From: Actinomycetota bacterium
Lineage (GTDB): Bacteria; Actinomycetota; Acidimicrobiia; Acidimicrobiales; Poriferisodalaceae
Length of the DNA stretch: 32,534 nt
Direction: 5' to 3'
NCBI GenBank assembly: GCA_014238065.1
Contig: JABABU010000002.1
Span: 1 to 32,534 of the forward strand
The translations under genes were made by a program, and so were the position numbers. The notes under the pieces were generated by a model. The model was not told the DNA's origin. It searched no databases and saw only the letters and a list, made by a program, of their open reading frames with translations. Shown here piece after piece: positions 18,541-26,155 of the stretch. The first letter of the stretch is position 1; each line of letters starts with the position of its first letter.

Positions 18541-20411
18541 GGCGAGCCGACCGACCAAGTGGACCGGACTTCTCCCCTTCCGGTCACTTCAGTGACTTCG
18601 ATGCCGTCACTCGATCCGTAGCCGCGAGAGTACGTGCTTCGCAATCGCCGGACTTCCGCCGTCGATCCCGACGCGCTCGAAACAGACGGAATCGTATTCG
18701 CTGACTTCCAACGCACGAGAAAGTCTTCGTCATCGTCGAAACGGTCGGTGACAGTCACCACACCGTTCGCTACCTGGACCGAGCGAGTGAAGGTGTGCCG
18801 GTTGGTCTCCACGGCGAACACCCCGTTTGCCGTCGTGGCGTCACACCCAAGATGCACAGCCTTGCCAGCGGTCCAGCGTGCGCGCAGGAACCTCGAGACC
18901 TTTGGCGAGTACGGGATATCGGCTAGATGCGGGCTGTTGTGATCCCAAACCTCGTCGAACATGGCAAGTCCGCGGGCAGTCTGCTTGTACGACCCGGTAC
19001 CGGAGTCCTTGACGATGTTGCAGCCGTTGATCCAGACATCGCAATGCAGTTGATCGTCTTGGCTCGGGCGATACGCGTAGCTACCACAACGGATGAAGGC
19101 GCTCGTCTCTGCGCATGAGAGCACATACACGCCGGCTTCGGGAAATGACCGGATCTCGGGATCACTGGGTCGCTGTGCCGTGGCTGGAGCTGCGAGCCCG
19201 AACCAGCTGAGCACTTCACCATCGGTCGCTACCAGGGCACAACCGCATGCACATTCGATCTCAGCGACCGCAGAAGCAAGATGGACATCCTCCTTGAGCC
19301 GCCGGTGTGGACCCGCGCTCAAGGCGAGCACCTTTGAACCATCATCCGCACCGAAAAACCATCCGGACCCGGACCGCTGGTCGACAAGAGCAGCAAGAAA
19401 GATGGTGGCACGGCGTAACGCATCCACTACCCGGGCGGGAGCTTCGCGGCCAGCAGCGCGATACACGAGCACGGCCCAGGTCAGGTTATGTACGAAGACT
19501 CGGTGATAGTTGGTCGAGTACTGCGAGCTGCCGCCATCGGCAAAGATCAGCTTGTCGACAACCTCCAGCAGGTGACGCTCACCGAGCGCCCACCATCGGT
19601 CGCCATCAACGCCTGGACCCATCACATAGGCAGCAGTGACGAGACCGACAGCCTCACTTACGTGATGGTTGTTCCGTTGGCTTCTCGCGTAGCCGATGTT
19701 CGATTCGACTCGCTCACCCGTAGCGAGTGCGAGCTCTTGGATCCATCGGGCTCGCTGCTCGTCGACCGTGTCTTGCATTGCCTGGGCTGCCAGCAGCACC
19801 GACATGAGGCGAACACTTGCCTCCTGTCCGCAGAACCAGTTCACACCAGCGTTCGGAGGATTCTGTTCGCGCCAACTCTCGAAGCTCCGCCAGAACACTC
19901 CGGCGGCGTCGACGTCAGCGAGCGTGAGATGAGCTCGCGCTAGATCAATGGCCCAGCCGAAACGTGAAGGTTCCCAAATAAGTTTGAGGTCAGCTTCCCC
20001 GGCCTCTTGGACCTCGGACCAGTGGACGTGAGCCGGGTACGTGACGTCGGATGCTGCATCGTGGTGCCAGTCACGCATCCGGCTGAGCTGGCCGAATACT
20101 TCGAACTCCATGACTGAAGCTCGCTCGACACAGATCCGGAGACGAGCCCTGCATTCATCGTCGCTGTGCCCGAGCAGCCAATCGCGAAGAGCTCCAGCGT
20201 CGACGATCGGGACCGGCGCTGCTAGAGGTTCCGGAGTTTGAACCCACGGGTGCACCGGACTCGATCGCCGAAGTGACCCCAGTCGCGATGCGGCGAAATA
20301 CCTGATCCTGAACAGCAGCCACGCTGGCCCGAGACGTCTTGTCGCGTCGAGACACAAGGAGAGAAATCTGACGCGCGATCTTGCACCGCTCAGCAGCCCC
20401 GTCGGCGTCAC
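18537..20411 (-). CDS. heparinase II/III-like polysaccharide lyase family protein
   Basis: A 624-residue protein. The N-terminal all-helical part has IWEPSRFGWAIDLARAH and SQRNNHHVSEAVGL, corresponding to the catalytic toroid with its N-H-x-x-x-E motif. The C-terminal beta-sandwich starts with a segment resembling the family's H-x-D/D-x-G-T motifs: DDQLHCDVWINGCN and VKDSGTGSY. Family members cleave uronic-acid glycans by beta-elimination. Copies inside polysaccharide synthesis loci may trim or release the polymer or edit chain ends, which is inference. No signal peptide is obvious; the N-terminus is basic and amphipathic (RSRVRFLSL). ATG overlaps the wecB stop (ATGA), and the gene ends overlapping the GT4 start. 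Confidence 0.86.
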   Translation of the reverse strand: MTPTGLLSGARSRVRFLSLCLDATRRLGPAWLLFRIRYFAASRLGSLRRSSPVHPWVQTPEPLAAPVPIVDAGALRDWLLGHSDDECRARLRICVERASVMEFEVFGQLSRMRDWHHDAASDVTYPAHVHWSEVQEAGEADLKLIWEPSRFGWAIDLARAHLTLADVDAAGVFWRSFESWREQNPPNAGVNWFCGQEASVRLMSVLLAAQAMQDTVDEQRARWIQELALATGERVESNIGYARSQRNNHHVSEAVGLVTAAYVMGPGVDGDRWWALGERHLLEVVDKLIFADGGSSQYSTNYHRVFVHNLTWAVLVYRAAGREAPARVVDALRRATIFLAALVDQRSGSGWFFGADDGSKVLALSAGPHRRLKEDVHLASAVAEIECACGCALVATDGEVLSWFGLAAPATAQRPSDPEIRSFPEAGVYVLSCAETSAFIRCGSYAYRPSQDDQLHCDVWINGCNIVKDSGTGSYKQTARGLAMFDEVWDHNSPHLADIPYSPKVSRFLRARWTAGKAVHLGCDATTANGVFAVETNRHTFTRSVQVANGVVTVTDRFDDDEDFLVRWKSANTIPSVSSASGSTAEVRRLRSTYSRGYGSSDGIEVTEVTGRGEVRSTWSVGSP

Positions 20412-21526
20412 GGTATGCGCTCGGTCGGTCTAGGCCAGTCGGCAACAGTCAGCGACCGTAGAAGAACATCTGCAATTCGCTCGCCTGCTTTGCCGTCCCA
20501 GAGCTCGGGTCGACGTGGAGCAGGAGGTACGTCGATCACCCGCAGCGCCGCGGCAAGGATCGCCTCGGGTTTCACTCCGACCAACTGGTTGGTCCCTTCA
20601 GACACGGTGATGGGACGCTCGGTAGTCGTCCTCAGTGTCAGGCAGGGAATTCCAAGCACGGTTGTCTCTTCCTGAATCCCGCCAGAGTCCGTCAGCACGG
20701 CCGCTGCCCCTGCCTGCAGAGCAATGAAATCGAGGTAGCCCTGCGGGCCAACCACAATGACGTTCTTCGAGAGCTGATGACTCTCGAGCGCCTTGGAGGT
20801 GCGCGGATGAGCCGCAAATACGACTGGAACAGTTGACGACAACTCCGAGAGCACATGGACGAGACCGCGGAGAACCTCTGGGTCATCGACATTCGACGGT
20901 CGGTGGAGGGTAGCGAGGACGTAGTCGCCTTGTCTTACACCGAGAGCAGCGAGGACAGGTCGATCTCTCGCCCGATCGAGATTCGACAGCAAGCTGTCGA
21001 TCATGGTGTTCCCGACGAGATGTATCTGGTCTTCTCGATATCCCTCGGCGAGAAGGTTCGTGACCGCGTCTGGGCTTGATGCCAACAACAGGTCGGAGAC
21101 TCGATCGGCAACGACTCGATTCACTTCCTCGGGCATCGCCCAATCCCGGCTCCGCAATCCGGCTTCGACGTGGGCGACCGTCGCGCCTGACTTCGCCCCG
21201 ACGATCGAACAGGCCAGCGTCGCATTAACATCTCCAACGACGACAACCGCTTCGGCGGGATGACTAGCCAACAGACCCTCATAGGCGAGCATCGTCTTCG
21301 CGACCTGCTCAGCCTGCGTACCTGAGCCAATGCTCAGATGAAAGTCCGGAGCTCGGAGACCGAGGTCGTCGAAGAACACATCGCTCATCAAAGCGTCATA
21401 GTGCTGACCCGTATGCACCAAATCGACTCGAGTTCCACGCGCTTCGAGTGCCGCAAGGACTGGCTTGACCTTCATGAAGTTCGGCCGGGCACCGGCAACG
21501 ATTGAGATGACCGGGCTATGCGGCAT
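20408..21526 (-). CDS. wecB: UDP-N-acetylglucosamine 2-epimerase (non-hydrolysing)
   Basis: A 372-residue protein from ATG 21526, matching the family length. Motifs in order: GARPNFMKVKP, HTGQHYD, VVVGDVNATL, AHVEAGLRS, MPEEVNR, LVGNTMID, ATLHRPSNVDD, HPRTS, TDSGGIQEE and RTTTERP. It interconverts UDP-GlcNAc and UDP-ManNAc. The open frame extends upstream to 21613, but that part overlaps the sugar transferase gene in another frame and has no family match. The first 11 bases overlap the sugar transferase end. No UDP-ManNAc dehydrogenase (WecC) gene is in the window, so ManNAc itself may be used, or oxidation is encoded elsewhere. Confidence 0.95.
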   Translation of the reverse strand: MPHSPVISIVAGARPNFMKVKPVLAALEARGTRVDLVHTGQHYDALMSDVFFDDLGLRAPDFHLSIGSGTQAEQVAKTMLAYEGLLASHPAEAVVVVGDVNATLACSIVGAKSGATVAHVEAGLRSRDWAMPEEVNRVVADRVSDLLLASSPDAVTNLLAEGYREDQIHLVGNTMIDSLLSNLDRARDRPVLAALGVRQGDYVLATLHRPSNVDDPEVLRGLVHVLSELSSTVPVVFAAHPRTSKALESHQLSKNVIVVGPQGYLDFIALQAGAAAVLTDSGGIQEETTVLGIPCLTLRTTTERPITVSEGTNQLVGVKPEAILAAALRVIDVPPAPRRPELWDGKAGERIADVLLRSLTVADWPRPTERIP

Positions 21527-22097
21527 CCGAGTCACCCCTGAACTTCGCCATGGTTGCTTCACCTTCGGCCGAGATCCCGCGGCGCGCCAGGACGCTCCAG
21601 ATCGTTTGCGCAATGATGCGCAGATCGAGGGCTATTGACCGGGTCTCGACATACACGACATCGAGTTCGAGGCGTTCGGGCCACGCCAGGTCATTTCTTC
21701 CCGAGATCTGAGCCAGACCCGTGACACCTGGTCTGATCTCGTGGCGACGCGACTGTCGATCGTTGTAGAGCGGTAGGTACTCCATGAGAAGAGGCCGCGG
21801 GCCGACAAGGCTCATCTCGCCGCGGAGAACATTGATGAGTTCAGGCAATTCGTCAAGGCTCGTGGATCGTAAGAAACCACCAAATGCTTGAAGACGATCA
21901 GCGTCGGATCCAGAACCATCTGACATGGTCCTGAACTTGATCAACTCGAACGGTGCGCCGGCACGTCCAGGCCTCTCTTGTCGGAAGAAGATCGGAGATC
22001 CGAGCTTGAGCCTCACGCCGACAGCAACAGCCACCATCAGAGGAGAGAGCGCGACGAGCATGGCAAACGCCACGAAGACGTCCATCGCTCGTTTCAC
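21516..22097 (-). CDS. phosphoglycosyl transferase (PglC-type bacterial sugar transferase)
   Basis: A 193-residue protein from GTG 22097, matching the small monotopic phosphoglycosyl transferases. It starts MKRAMDVFVAFAMLVALSPL (re-entrant membrane helix), then FRQERPG, FELIKFRTM, the catalytic Asp-Glu in TSLDELPELINVLRGEMSLVGPRP (D82, E83), RPGVTGLAQISGRN, and a PglC-like end GISAEGEATMAKF. It transfers a sugar-1-phosphate from UDP-sugar to undecaprenyl phosphate on the inner face, starting the repeat unit. Upstream dehydratase, aminotransferase and acetyltransferase genes suggest UDP-diNAcBac or an isomer as donor. The frame is open far upstream (to 22538), but that stretch is antisense-like and overlaps the acetyltransferase. 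No in-frame ATG or GTG nearer to the acetyltransferase stop was found. Confidence 0.93.
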   Translation of the reverse strand: MKRAMDVFVAFAMLVALSPLMVAVAVGVRLKLGSPIFFRQERPGRAGAPFELIKFRTMSDGSGSDADRLQAFGGFLRSTSLDELPELINVLRGEMSLVGPRPLLMEYLPLYNDRQSRRHEIRPGVTGLAQISGRNDLAWPERLELDVVYVETRSIALDLRIIAQTIWSVLARRGISAEGEATMAKFRGDSDAA

Positions 22098-22162
22098 CAG
22101 ATCACCATTGAAGCGATCCGAAACGACGAGCTGACGAGCCGATGCAGCCCACTCGCGGTCAC

Positions 22163-22807
22163 CTAACTCGAAGCGGCGGGCAGCGGCTTCGCCGGAATAC
22201 CTACCACTGTCGTTCCAGCCGTCACGTCCGACGTCACCACAGCACCTGCCCCCACGGTGGCACCGGCTCCTATACGTACACCGGGCAAGACAACGGATCC
22301 GGTCCCCATCTCTACAGCTCGCTCTAGGACGACATTGCCGCTCAGATGTGTGCCAGGAGAAAGCGTCACGTAGTCCTCGACAACTGCGTCGTGGCCGATC
22401 GTGCAGTTGAGATTCACGTGAACGTGGTCGCAGATCCTGGCATTGGTTGCGATACTCGAATTCGGACAGATGATGGTGGCTGACCCAACCCTCGCGTAAA
22501 CCCCAACTACCGTCGAACGATGAATGATGGGGCTGCACGGCATGGCCCCGGAACCAACAGCAGCGCCGGCCAGCCTGATCCTCACCCCTGGCTTTCCGAC
22601 ACCAACGATGAATCTCGCTCCTACGGGTATCGCATCACACGAACCCAGGAGATCAACGCCGGGCGGGAACATTTCAACATCGGGCGTGCCGTCGTCGTAC
22701 GCCCCGACCGGACGATGAGTGTCGCTGTCTAGCGCCCAGGCACATATCTCACGACCGAATGCACCCATACCCACGACGTAGAGACGTTCGAGTTCTTGCT
22801 GACTCAC
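22163..22807 (-). CDS. NeuD/PglD-family sugar O/N-acetyltransferase
   Basis: A 214-residue protein. The N-terminal Rossmann-like subdomain has YVVGMGAFGREI (10-21) and a C-terminal left-handed beta-helix of hexapeptide repeats (about 95-210), with CTIGHDAVVEDYVTLSPG containing the His that acts as base in PglD (here H139) and GAGAVVTSDV near the end. By family and context it should acetylate the 4-amino group made by the neighbouring aminotransferase, using acetyl-CoA, to give UDP-2,4-diacetamido-2,4,6-trideoxyhexose. The GTG start overlaps the aminotransferase stop (GTGA at 22804-22807). Confidence 0.92.
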   Translation of the reverse strand: MSQQELERLYVVGMGAFGREICAWALDSDTHRPVGAYDDGTPDVEMFPPGVDLLGSCDAIPVGARFIVGVGKPGVRIRLAGAAVGSGAMPCSPIIHRSTVVGVYARVGSATIICPNSSIATNARICDHVHVNLNCTIGHDAVVEDYVTLSPGTHLSGNVVLERAVEMGTGSVVLPGVRIGAGATVGAGAVVTSDVTAGTTVVGIPAKPLPAASS

Positions 22808-23973
22808 TCTGAAACCTCGAGCGCCAGGGAAACAGCCCGGCCGACGCGCTCCACGTCGACCATCGACATCGAACTCCCGGACGGGAGAGCGATCCCGCGT
22901 TCGAAAAGCGACTCCGAGACCAAACCTGACCCGCAGCAGCCACTGTTTCCGAATACCGGTTGCTGGTGCATCGGCTTCCAGAACGGACGCGCCTCCACGC
23001 CTGCGCTATCGAGCGTTGCACACACTTCTGAAGAACTACAGCCTTCAGGAAGCAATCCGACCGACAGCCAGCAGTTAGGATCCTCGGATCCCGACACCTT
23101 TCGCCAGGTCAGCTGCGGTAACGACTCGACATAGGATTGGTGAATCTCCCGACGTCGGTCGATCCGCCTTGGAAGTCCCTCAAGTTGTGCGCGTCCCAGG
23201 GCGGCTAGCAGGTTCGACATCCGGTAGTTGAAGCCGATCTCCGCATGCTCATAGTGATGCACCGGCTCACGGGCTTGGGTTGCCAAATGACGCGCATGAA
23301 GAACAGCTTCCGTCGGCCCGGCCAACGCTCCGCCACCGCTCGTCGTCATGACCTTGTTGCCGTTGAAACTCAGCGCGCTCAGGTCACCGAAGGTCCCGGC
23401 CATCTGTCCGTTCAGTGAGGAGCCAAGAGACTCGGCCGCGTCGGCAATCACTGTCACACCGTGACGCGAGCACATCGTCTCGAGACGGAAATAGTCGGGC
23501 ATGTAGCCATACAGATCGACCGGCATCACGGCCGCTACCTGCGGCTGGCCCGACTTGTCCCGCCGCCCGAGCTCCTCCTCCAGCAGATCGAGATCAATGC
23601 ACCATGTCTCCGCAGAGACGTCTATGAACACCGGCGTCGCTCCGGCCTGAACGACTGCGAAGGCCGTGGCCGCGAACGTGCTCGTGGGAACGATCACCTC
23701 GTCGCCAGGACCTATACCAGACATGATGAGCGCCAAGTGGAGCGCTGCTGATCCTGAGCTCAGGGCGGCGCAGGCCTCGACGTCGAGAAACACGGCGAGT
23801 TCAGTCTCGAAAGCAGCCAACTCTGGACCGGCGGGCGCGATCCAACCGGAATCGAAAGCGCGAAGGAGTGCATCGCGTTCGGGTTCTCCGACATCTGGCG
23901 GAGACAGCAGAATGCGCTCACCTTCAGCCTTGGGATCGGCGAGCAGGTCTGCGTTCCCGAACTCGGAGCTCAC
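22804..23973 (-). CDS. DegT/DnrJ/EryC1/StrS (PglE-type) PLP aminotransferase
   Basis: A 389-residue protein. IAPAGPELAAFE, the PLP-phosphate region SSGSAALHLAL (72-82), VIADAAESLG (D178 binding the PLP ring) and SFNGNKVMTTSGGG with the Schiff-base Lys207 are all present, followed by GFNYRMSNLLAALGRAQL. GNKVMTTSGGG is the form seen in PglE-like enzymes that aminate UDP-4-keto-6-deoxy-GlcNAc using glutamate. It lies between a 4,6-dehydratase-type gene and a PglD-type acetyltransferase, the order expected for bacillosamine-type sugars. The GTG start overlaps the dehydratase stop (GTGA at 23970-23973). Confidence 0.95.
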   Translation of the reverse strand: MSSEFGNADLLADPKAEGERILLSPPDVGEPERDALLRAFDSGWIAPAGPELAAFETELAVFLDVEACAALSSGSAALHLALIMSGIGPGDEVIVPTSTFAATAFAVVQAGATPVFIDVSAETWCIDLDLLEEELGRRDKSGQPQVAAVMPVDLYGYMPDYFRLETMCSRHGVTVIADAAESLGSSLNGQMAGTFGDLSALSFNGNKVMTTSGGGALAGPTEAVLHARHLATQAREPVHHYEHAEIGFNYRMSNLLAALGRAQLEGLPRRIDRRREIHQSYVESLPQLTWRKVSGSEDPNCWLSVGLLPEGCSSSEVCATLDSAGVEARPFWKPMHQQPVFGNSGCCGSGLVSESLFERGIALPSGSSMSMVDVERVGRAVSLALEVSE

Positions 23974-25769
23974 GCGAGACTCGGACGGAGCGATGGCAGA
24001 TCGAGCTTGAGGATGAGCTCGCCGCTGAGTCCGACCTCGAGGTCGGCAGGACCAAAGGTATGCGAGATTCGCGGGTGCTGCCGAACGACCCCGACCTCGT
24101 CGGTGGACACGAGCCGCTCGTGTTGCTTCTCACCGGGTCGGAGGCCGGTGACCTCGATCGCAACATCGCGACCCGAGTGCTCGATCAGCTTCTTGGCGAG
24201 TTTGCCGATGCTCACGGGCTCGCCCATGTCGAGGATGAGTGTTTCCCCTGAGCGTCCTATCGCTCCGGCCTGGAGAACGAGGCGAACGGCCTCGGAAACG
24301 CTCATGAAGTAGCGGGTGGCTTCAGGATCGGTGACCGTGAGCGGTCCGCCGAGCTCGATCTGACGCTGGAACGTTGGCAGCACCGACCCGCGACTGCCAA
24401 GCACGTTGCCGAACCGCACCGAGACATAGTCAGCATCGAGCTGCCGCGCCATGCGTGCTGTGAGACGTTCGGCAACCAGCTTGGTACCGCCAAGGACGCT
24501 CTTCGGGTCGGCTGCCTTGTCGGTGGACACGTTGACGAAGGTCTCGACCTCGATCGCACGCGCCGCTTCAAGAACGTTCTGCGTACCGATGATGTTGGTC
24601 TTGACACCTTCTGAAGGGTTCGCTTCGAGCAGCGTCAGGTGTTTCAGCGCAGCAGCGTGGAAAACGACCTGAGGCTGGAACCGATCGAACACCTCGGCCA
24701 TCCGCTCGGCATCGCGAATGTCAGCGACGATCAAGGAGGGAGAGTCGAGGAGCGCTCGCCCGTCGATGCTGAGTTGCAGCCCGTGAAGCGCAGATTCGTC
24801 GCGATCGAGCATCAGCAGCTGCTCGAGACCGAACGATCCGAGTTGGCGGCACAACTCGGATCCGATGGACCCACCAGCCCCCGTGACGAGGACACATCTG
24901 CCCGACACGTACCGCCGAATCGAGGCTTCGTCGACCTCCACCTCGGAACGACCCATCAGGTCGACGTCGGTGAGGTCACGAATATCTGCGACACCAAGAA
25001 GCCCGAGCAACTCTGAGGTCGGCGGCAGCACTCGGACCTCGAGACCAGCCTCATCACCGAGCGCTGCGATCGAGCTGATCACATCGGAGTTCGCCGACGG
25101 AATCGCGATGAGCAACTCTGTCGCCTCGAACTTCTCGGCGACCTCCGCCAAGTCGCTCCGCGATCCTCGAACGTGAACGCCGTCGATGCTGCGGTTCGCC
25201 CGCCCTGGGTCGTCGTCGAGCAGGGCTACTGGAACGTAGCTCGACGATATGTCACGCATCATCGCTCTGACTATCTGAGCGCCCCCCTCTCCTGCTCCGA
25301 AGATGATCACCCGCGTCGAACTCTCGACGAACTCAGGCCGCATGAGGCCGTCGGCAACCGCGCGCCATATCAGCCGGGCTCCCATCATCAGTGAGAGAGC
25401 AAGAGGCAAACTGAGCATCACAGCCGACATCGGAACAGGGCGGCCAAGAACTATGAAGTTGGTGAGAGCGACGACGGCGGACACAGCGCCCCACAGCACG
25501 AGCACGCGCTTGGCGTCCTCCTGAGTGCCGACGCGCTGACGGGAGTGGTGCAGTTGTGGCGACAACGACAAGGCGACAGTTGTGGCTGCGCACACGAGAA
25601 GGAGCCACGCCAATCGGCCGAACATGACGTCGCCCCTGGCAATCGACATTCGGACTGCTGTCGCTGCCGTCAGGGTCAGTGTCCACGCGACGAGATCGAC
25701 CGCCGTCAGAGTCAAGAACTTCGATTGCAGCAGCCAGGACCGGGATTGCAGTGAGTTGTCATCCACCAT
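23970..25769 (-). CDS. membrane-bound nucleotide-sugar 4,6-dehydratase (PglF/WbpM/CapD-type)
   Basis: A 599-residue protein. Four membrane helices in residues 17-135 are followed by a Rossmann (CoA-binding-like) domain with FGAGEGGAQIV (157-167), then a second, SDR-type Rossmann domain with VTGAGGSIGSELCRQL (295-310), FHAAALKHLTLLEANP and NVSTDKAADPKSVLGGTK (413-430). In the large FlaA1/WbpM group the usual Tyr of YxxxK is replaced; here the position is Leu with Lys430, and Asp-Lys of STDK supplies the acid. The predicted product is UDP-4-keto-6-deoxy-GlcNAc or its C5 epimer. It is the first gene of an eight-gene minus-strand operon. ATG 25769 has AGAGAG about seven bases upstream. Confidence 0.94.
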   Translation of the reverse strand: MVDDNSLQSRSWLLQSKFLTLTAVDLVAWTLTLTAATAVRMSIARGDVMFGRLAWLLLVCAATTVALSLSPQLHHSRQRVGTQEDAKRVLVLWGAVSAVVALTNFIVLGRPVPMSAVMLSLPLALSLMMGARLIWRAVADGLMRPEFVESSTRVIIFGAGEGGAQIVRAMMRDISSSYVPVALLDDDPGRANRSIDGVHVRGSRSDLAEVAEKFEATELLIAIPSANSDVISSIAALGDEAGLEVRVLPPTSELLGLLGVADIRDLTDVDLMGRSEVEVDEASIRRYVSGRCVLVTGAGGSIGSELCRQLGSFGLEQLLMLDRDESALHGLQLSIDGRALLDSPSLIVADIRDAERMAEVFDRFQPQVVFHAAALKHLTLLEANPSEGVKTNIIGTQNVLEAARAIEVETFVNVSTDKAADPKSVLGGTKLVAERLTARMARQLDADYVSVRFGNVLGSRGSVLPTFQRQIELGGPLTVTDPEATRYFMSVSEAVRLVLQAGAIGRSGETLILDMGEPVSIGKLAKKLIEHSGRDVAIEVTGLRPGEKQHERLVSTDEVGVVRQHPRISHTFGPADLEVGLSGELILKLDLPSLRPSLA

Positions 25770-25879
25770 GACGTTCTCTCTTCTCGTCCGCCGAGTGAAA
25801 CCACGCCAATCGCGTTCGAACTCTCAAGGACGTCTCCTTCGAACATCCCATCGCTCTGAGCTTAGCACCACTCTTTGTG

Positions 25880-25908
25880 GTTTATTCGGGCATGAATCCC
25901 AATCTCAA
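25880..25908 (-). promoter_or_regulatory. possible promoter of the dehydratase-led operon
   Basis: On the minus strand TTGAGA (25903-25908) and ATAAAC (25880-25885) are 17 bases apart. The -10 match is poor, and the leader would be more than 100 bases. The only support is position and the locally AT-rich sequence. Confidence 0.25.
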
Positions 25909-26155
25909 CCACACTACGAGCATTAGTTTCAACAGTGAACGGTACAATATATTTCATCCTCAGCCACCGTTATTGCCCAGTCTGTACGCGCACATAACTA
26001 GTCGGTGTTGCGGAAAGAAGACGAAATACCAGCGTTCTCATCGCGTCGGAACCCAGGTGTGCGATGCCGCGGCCCGCTGCATCGGTGAAATCGATGGGTG
26101 GGTTGCGATGGTCATAGTGTCAGATGGGCGAAGCGAGTGACGTAGGTCCAGCGCT
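25909..26155. other. AT-richer intergenic region
   Basis: The whole gap between 25770 and 26155 holds no supportable gene. It contains the operon upstream region on its left side and the 3' region of the second cupredoxin gene on its right. Only short hairpins are visible, for example ACCAC/GTGGT around 25867-25881. Confidence 0.5.

Noticed and set aside
21527..21613. N-terminal extension of the wecB frame
   Set aside because: It overlaps the end of the sugar transferase gene in another frame. The family starts at MPHSPVISIVAGARPN (ATG 21526).
22098..22538. N-terminal extension of the phosphoglycosyl transferase frame
   Set aside because: It lies antisense-free but in a shifted frame inside the acetyltransferase gene, is rich in Arg/Ser/Cys, and the family begins at GTG 22097.
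25867..25881. ACCAC/GTGGT hairpin as a terminator
   Set aside because: Only five base pairs and no convincing T-run, and it lies within a likely promoter region.
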